DNA from: Nocardia arizonensis
GTDB taxonomy: Bacteria; Actinomycetota; Actinomycetes; Mycobacteriales; Mycobacteriaceae
Assembly (NCBI RefSeq): GCF_001310275.1
Contig: NZ_LGYZ01000068.1
Span: forward strand, 62,001 to 126,000
Direction of reading: 5' to 3'
DNA length: 64,000 bases
The position numbers were made by a program, and so were the translations under genes. How positions within the stretch are numbered: position 1 is the stretch's first letter; each line of letters opens with the position of its first letter. Under the pieces are notes generated by a model. That model was not told where the DNA came from, made no database searches, and saw only the letters and a program-made list of their open reading frames with translations. Below are positions 60,502-64,000 of this stretch, one piece after another.

Positions 60502-60960
60502 TCATTCCACGTCATCGCTCGCCGAGGTGACGGCGAGCAGCTGCAACAGTCCGGCCGTCGGGCCGTCGACCAGATCGGTGACGGTGTAGCGGTCGAGTTC
60601 GCGGTAGAACGCGTCCTCGGCGTCGGCCAGCGCGCGCCGCAGGCGGCATCCGCCGATGAGCGGACACGGCCGGGTCGCGCTGCAATCGACCACCGGACGG
60701 CCGCCCTCGAGTTCGCGGACGAGTCGGCCGACCGATATCTCGCGGCCGGCGCGGGTGATGAACAGGCCACCCGTGCGACCGCGCTGGGCCTCGACCAGAC
60801 CGAGGTCCACCAGCTTCGACACCGCCTTGGCGACATTGTTCTCCGAGACGTCGACCTGGCGGGCGATCAACCTGGTCGTCACCCGTTCGTGCGAGCCGTC
60901 GTTCACCGCCAGCCGCATGATGGTCCGAAGACCGATGTCGGCGAACCGGGACAGTTGCAT
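60502..60960 (-). CDS. nsrR: NO-sensing Rrf2-family repressor
   Basis: A 152-residue Rrf2 regulator. The winged helix is near 28-66 (TTRLIARQVDVSENNVAKAVSKL, GRTGGLFITR). The [4Fe-4S] ligands C93, C99 and C105 (VDCSATRPCPLIGGC) and the acidic residue D8 match the ligand positions of Streptomyces NsrR. It senses NO through the cluster and represses hmp, which lies 12 bases downstream. The start at 60960 agrees with the family N-terminus (MQLSRFADIG). Confidence 0.92.
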   Translation of the reverse strand: MQLSRFADIGLRTIMRLAVNDGSHERVTTRLIARQVDVSENNVAKAVSKLVDLGLVEAQRGRTGGLFITRAGREISVGRLVRELEGGRPVVDCSATRPCPLIGGCRLRRALADAEDAFYRELDRYTVTDLVDGPTAGLLQLLAVTSASDDVE

Positions 60961-61108
60961 GGGACCGACGCTACCGAGCCGGCGCGCCAGCGCGCCCATG
61001 ACAGGCGGGTGGCCTTAATTACCCTGGGTCGTGCGGTTTTTACAGCTGCCGTCGGACGATCACCGGTGACGCGCGCCATAGTCCGCGCCTTCGGCTATGG
61101 CCGGGAGG

Positions 61109-61936
61109 TCACCGAAGGATGCCGCGCGCCGCGCCGTCGACCAGCGCGGTGTCGGCGTAGGACTTGTGTACCGCGGCCTGACCGCCGATCTGGCGCATGG
61201 GATCACCCGCGTCGGCTTCCCCGATCTCCGGGGAGCACACCAGATCGCGCGGTTTGCACACCTCGGTCACGGTGATCCCCCACTTGCCCGCCATATCGCG
61301 ATCGGGTCGGCTGCCCGACACGGCGGGCAACAGCTGGCCGATGCCGAATGTCTCGGGCCGGGCGCCGCCGACGAGATCTCCGTCACCGGGCAGGCGATCG
61401 CCGTCGGCGACGAGCAGCGCGGCGATCAGGCCGGCAGGCCGGTCGGCGAGCGCGTAGGTCTGCAAGGTGCGATGGATCACCATCGCACCCTGGGAGTAGC
61501 CGCCGAGCACCAGCCGCTTGCCCTGACATTCGGGGGCGCGCCGGAAGTCGTCGAGTACGCGCCCGGTCTTCACGACGCCGTCGGCGATGCTCGCGAAGAA
61601 CGAACTGTCGTCCCGGGTCACCGACAGCAGCGTCTCCACCGGTACGGCCGCGTAGTCGACGGCGACCGCGTTCACGGTGGCGCCGCGCGTCGCGAGTTCA
61701 CCCGCCATCGAGGCGTAGGCCGACCAGACCACCGGACCGAGGCCGCCCTGTGCGGACGCGGATTCCCCCGATCCGCGCGCGCCCACGAAGACGACATCGG
61801 CCCGGCAGGCCACCTCGATCGCGCTTCGGACCGGTTCGGGATCGACCGCCGAAGCGGACGGCGCCAACACCGTGATCAACACCGACGGCAGTGACAGCAC
61901 CGCCGCGACGGCGCGCGAGCGCCGTGGCCTTCTCAG
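61109..61936 (-). CDS. Second secreted cutinase-family serine hydrolase
   Basis: An exported cutinase of up to 275 residues. The signal peptide begins RRPRRSR and ends with PSASA before VDPEPVRSAIEV. The disulfide-type cysteines and 'CRADVVFVGARGSGE' start the mature enzyme, and the nucleophile elbow is GGYSQGA. The Asp of the triad is probably in EVCKPRDLVC and the His in QAAVHKSYAD. The start is unusual. A CTG at 61936 overlaps the preceding stop (CTGA) and restores the basic n-region; the first GTG (61900) would give a signal peptide without positive charge. It is co-transcribed with the old-yellow-enzyme-type gene. Confidence 0.8.
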   Translation of the reverse strand: MRRPRRSRAVAAVLSLPSVLITVLAPSASAVDPEPVRSAIEVACRADVVFVGARGSGESASAQGGLGPVVWSAYASMAGELATRGATVNAVAVDYAAVPVETLLSVTRDDSSFFASIADGVVKTGRVLDDFRRAPECQGKRLVLGGYSQGAMVIHRTLQTYALADRPAGLIAALLVADGDRLPGDGDLVGGARPETFGIGQLLPAVSGSRPDRDMAGKWGITVTEVCKPRDLVCSPEIGEADAGDPMRQIGGQAAVHKSYADTALVDGAARGILR

Positions 61937-63057
61937 TTGAGCCCCCGCAATTGCTCGACGCTGTACGGGGTGACCTCGCCCGCGCCGCCCTCGAGGGTCT
62001 TGCGCGCCCATTCGGGATCGGCGATCAGCGCCCGGCCCACCGCCACCAGGTCGAACTCCTCGCGCTCGGCACGCTCGAGCAACTGTTCGATTCCGGTGAC
62101 GGCGCTTTCGGTCGCGCGGCCGCCCGGACCGACGAACTCCGCGTCCAGACCGACGGAACCGACTGTGACCGTGGGCTTCCCGCTGAGCTTCTTGGCCCAG
62201 CCCGCCAGGTTCAGGTCGCTGCCGTCGAATTCGGGAAGCCAGTAGCGTCGGGTCGAAGCGTGGAAGGCATCGACACCGGCGCGGGCGAGCGGGGTGAGTA
62301 TCTGGTCGAGCTCGGCCGGCGTCTCGGCGATCCGGGCGTCGTACTGTCCCGACTTCCACTGCGAGAGCCGGAAGAAGATCGGGAAGGTCGGGGTCACCGC
62401 CGCCCGCACGGCCTCGACGATCTCCGCGGCGAAACGCACCCGCGAGGCGATATCGCCGCCGTAGCCGTCGGTGCGCCGGTTGGTGCGGCCCCAGAGGAAT
62501 TCGTCGATGAGGTAGCCGTGCGCGCCGTGCAGTTCCACACCGTCGAAACCCAGTTCCAGCGCGGTCGCCGCCGCGTCGGCGAAGGCACGGACGACATCGT
62601 CGATATCCCGCGCGCCGAGCGCCTGTCCCTTCGGCGTGCCGTCCAGGTCGATTCCCGACGGGCCGACCGCGGGCGCCTCGGGGACCGGGCCGCGGCCCTC
62701 GGTGCGGGTCACCCCGACGTGCCAGAGTTGCGGAATGATCCGACCCCCGACCGCGTGCACCTCGGCCACCACGCGCCGCCATCCGTTCAGGGCGTCCTCA
62801 CCCCACAGCCGCGGGATACTGTCGCTCATCCCCGCCGAGGGATGGCCGACGAAGGTGCCCTCGGTGATGATCAGGCCCACGTCGGCCGCGGCGCGGCGCG
62901 CGTAGTAGCGCGCCACGTTCTCGCCGGGCACGCCGCCGGGCGAGAGCTGCCGCGTCATGGGCGCCATGACGATCCGATTGGCCACGGTGAGGTCACCGAT
63001 GGTCAACGGCCTGCCGAGAACCTCCGCGGCCCTCCTGGAGCCGAGCGTGCTGGTCAC
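61933..63057 (-). CDS. NADH:flavin oxidoreductase (old yellow enzyme family)
   Basis: A 374-residue FMN TIM-barrel enzyme. Typical parts are 'VANRIVMAPMTRQLSPGGVPGENVARYY' in pieces, 'GLIITEGTFVGHPSA', 'GRIIPQLWHVG', 'FDGVELHGAHGYLIDEFLWGRTNRRTDGYGG' (in pieces) and 'VAVGRALIADPEWARK'. The substrate-binding His-His/Asn pair lies in HGAHGYL. It reduces activated C=C bonds of enones or nitro-compounds. The GTG start has GGAGGTAAAC upstream. Its stop overlaps the following cutinase frame. Confidence 0.92.
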   Translation of the reverse strand: MTSTLGSRRAAEVLGRPLTIGDLTVANRIVMAPMTRQLSPGGVPGENVARYYARRAAADVGLIITEGTFVGHPSAGMSDSIPRLWGEDALNGWRRVVAEVHAVGGRIIPQLWHVGVTRTEGRGPVPEAPAVGPSGIDLDGTPKGQALGARDIDDVVRAFADAAATALELGFDGVELHGAHGYLIDEFLWGRTNRRTDGYGGDIASRVRFAAEIVEAVRAAVTPTFPIFFRLSQWKSGQYDARIAETPAELDQILTPLARAGVDAFHASTRRYWLPEFDGSDLNLAGWAKKLSGKPTVTVGSVGLDAEFVGPGGRATESAVTGIEQLLERAEREEFDLVAVGRALIADPEWARKTLEGGAGEVTPYSVEQLRGLN

Positions 63058-63402
63058 GTTTACCTCCCGAGCTGATCTTCCACCGCGGTCGTCCACGACG
63101 AACCGGAAACCGACTGCCTCGCAGTCTCTTCCATCGCGAAGTGTAACGGTCCCGATCGCAACCCTCTCGTGCGCGACCCCGGTTCCACATTGGTACGCGA
63201 CCGTTCCACGTGGTAGGCGGCGGCGCGAGGGCACCGAGAGAGATTCGAATCACGTGGATCACCATTCGGCCGGTCGGGCGGTGTCACGGCGCGCGGAGTG
63301 TATTTCGATCAGCGGCGCGAGCACCGCCGGATCCGCCCCGCGCCTACGCGCCACCGCCGTGCCGATGCTTTCGGGCGGCGCTCATCCGGCGGGGCGGTCC
63401 GA
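63058..63402. promoter_or_regulatory. Upstream region with a 21-bp-spaced direct repeat
   Basis: The repeats GTTCCACATTGGTA (63182-63195) and GTTCCACGTGGTA (63203-63215) start 21 bases apart, which is two helix turns. This would place a bound regulator on one face of the DNA. No gene is supported in the rest of the region. Confidence 0.4.
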
Positions 63403-64000
63403 TCAGCGATCGCGGCGGGCGCCATCGGAGGCGATCACGCCGAACTGGGTCGGGGCGGCGAAACCCCTTGCCGCGAAAGCCTTCTCGACGGCGGCGGTGA
63501 CGGCCGGCACGGTCGCGGTCGGTACAAGCGCGATGGCCGCGCCGCCGAATCCGCCGCCGGTCATCCTGGCTCCTATCGCCCCGGCCGATGTCGCCGCCTC
63601 GACCGCCGTGTCGAGTTCGGGGACCGAGATCTCGAAGTCGTCGCGCATGGACGCGTGCGAGGCATCCAGCAGTGGGCCGATGGCGGTGGGGCCTTCGGCG
63701 CGCAGGGTGCGCACGGTGTCGAGGACCCGCCGGTCCTCGGTCACGACGTGGCGGACTCGACGGAAGGTGGTGTAGTCCAGCAGATTTCGCGCACGGTCGA
63801 GGTCGGCGACCCCGACGTCGCGCAGGGCGCGCACGCCGAGTGCGGCGGCGCCCGCCTCGCAGGATGCGCGGCGTTCGCGGTAACCGCCGGTCGCGTGGGC
63901 GTGACGGACACCGGTGTCGATCACCCGCACGGTCAGGCCGGCCGCGGCGAATCCTAGCGGCACCACCTCCGATCGCCCGGTTCGGCAGTCGAGGAAGACC
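63403..64000 (-). CDS. galK: Galactokinase, C-terminal part
   Basis: The C-terminal about 199 residues of a GHMP-family galactokinase; the gene continues past the right edge of the window. The characteristic motif 3, GARMTGGGFGGAAIALV, is near the end. Other family features include 'VIDTGVRHAHATGGYRERR' and 'RRVRHVVTEDRRVLDTVRTL'. It phosphorylates galactose to galactose-1-phosphate. The 5' end, with the substrate and ATP site motifs, is not visible. Confidence 0.93.
   Translation of the reverse strand, partial: VFLDCRTGRSEVVPLGFAAAGLTVRVIDTGVRHAHATGGYRERRASCEAGAAALGVRALRDVGVADLDRARNLLDYTTFRRVRHVVTEDRRVLDTVRTLRAEGPTAIGPLLDASHASMRDDFEISVPELDTAVEAATSAGAIGARMTGGGFGGAAIALVPTATVPAVTAAVEKAFAARGFAAPTQFGVIASDGARRDR

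Noticed and set aside
1..64000. CRISPR arrays, insertion sequences or prophage genes
   Set aside because: No spaced direct repeats of CRISPR type, no transposase or integrase motifs and no phage structural genes were found on either strand.

Overview
The window is very GC-rich and densely coded with strong G/C third positions. It reads as a chromosome segment of a mycolic-acid-type actinomycete, most likely Nocardia or a close relative. Supporting signs are the mycothiol ligase MshC, two secreted cutinase-like proteins, an MmpL/RND transporter, an IdeR-like iron box, a Streptomyces-type NsrR, an F420/LLM-type oxidoreductase and several TetR regulators. The genus is an inference. No rRNA, tRNA, CRISPR array, insertion sequence or prophage gene was seen.

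Layout. 1-12.8 kb: housekeeping and accessory genes (YdjM-type membrane protein, SMP-30-like propeller, secreted cutinase, HugZ/DUF2470-like protein, two membrane proteins, OmpA-like lipoprotein, TetR, VOC protein, LLM oxidoreductase, fructosamine kinase-like protein, MmyB-like regulator, thioesterase). 12.8-15.1 kb: a gene-poor stretch with hairpins, a palindrome cluster in front of a 49-codon ORF with an excellent ribosome binding site, and a FAD oxidoreductase fragment lacking both FAD-binding ends. 15.1-26.9 kb: two alpha/beta hydrolases, a molybdopterin oxidoreductase, a Na+/H+ antiporter with a UBP zinc finger, divergent TetR genes (one with a perfect operator), an enoyl-CoA hydratase, an FBP-domain zinc protein, an ATP-dependent DNA ligase and an MBL-fold hydrolase.

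27-31.7 kb: the conserved actinobacterial run uppP - phosphomutase - DUF3090 - SCO1664 - mshC, all on the minus strand. 32-36 kb: an aldo/keto reductase and then a hemin/siderophore ABC importer (hmuTUV) behind an IdeR-like box. 36-39.3 kb: an MmpL operon. 39.4-41.8 kb: a lipoprotein propeller, a DUF5703 protein and pyrD. 41.8-47.6 kb: two tandem paralogous small proteins, a PfkB kinase with an extra N-terminal domain, a RibA-like GTP cyclohydrolase II and a FadD acyl-CoA ligase.

47.7-54.4 kb: a PEBP protein, an M20 peptidase and the most unusual locus, a LodB-like flavoprotein gene overlapping a 1176-codon gene. The large product joins a LodA/GoxA-type (CTQ) oxidase to a haem-oxygenase-like iron-containing redox domain. 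Together they look like a self-contained quinone-cofactor oxidase system with its maturase. 54.8-64 kb: small ORFs and a cold-shock-like fragment, a ComB-like phosphatase, an aldo/keto reductase, a methyltransferase divergent from an AraC regulator, an NO-detoxification pair (hmp with nsrR), a second cutinase, an old-yellow-enzyme-type reductase and the 3' part of galK running off the right edge.
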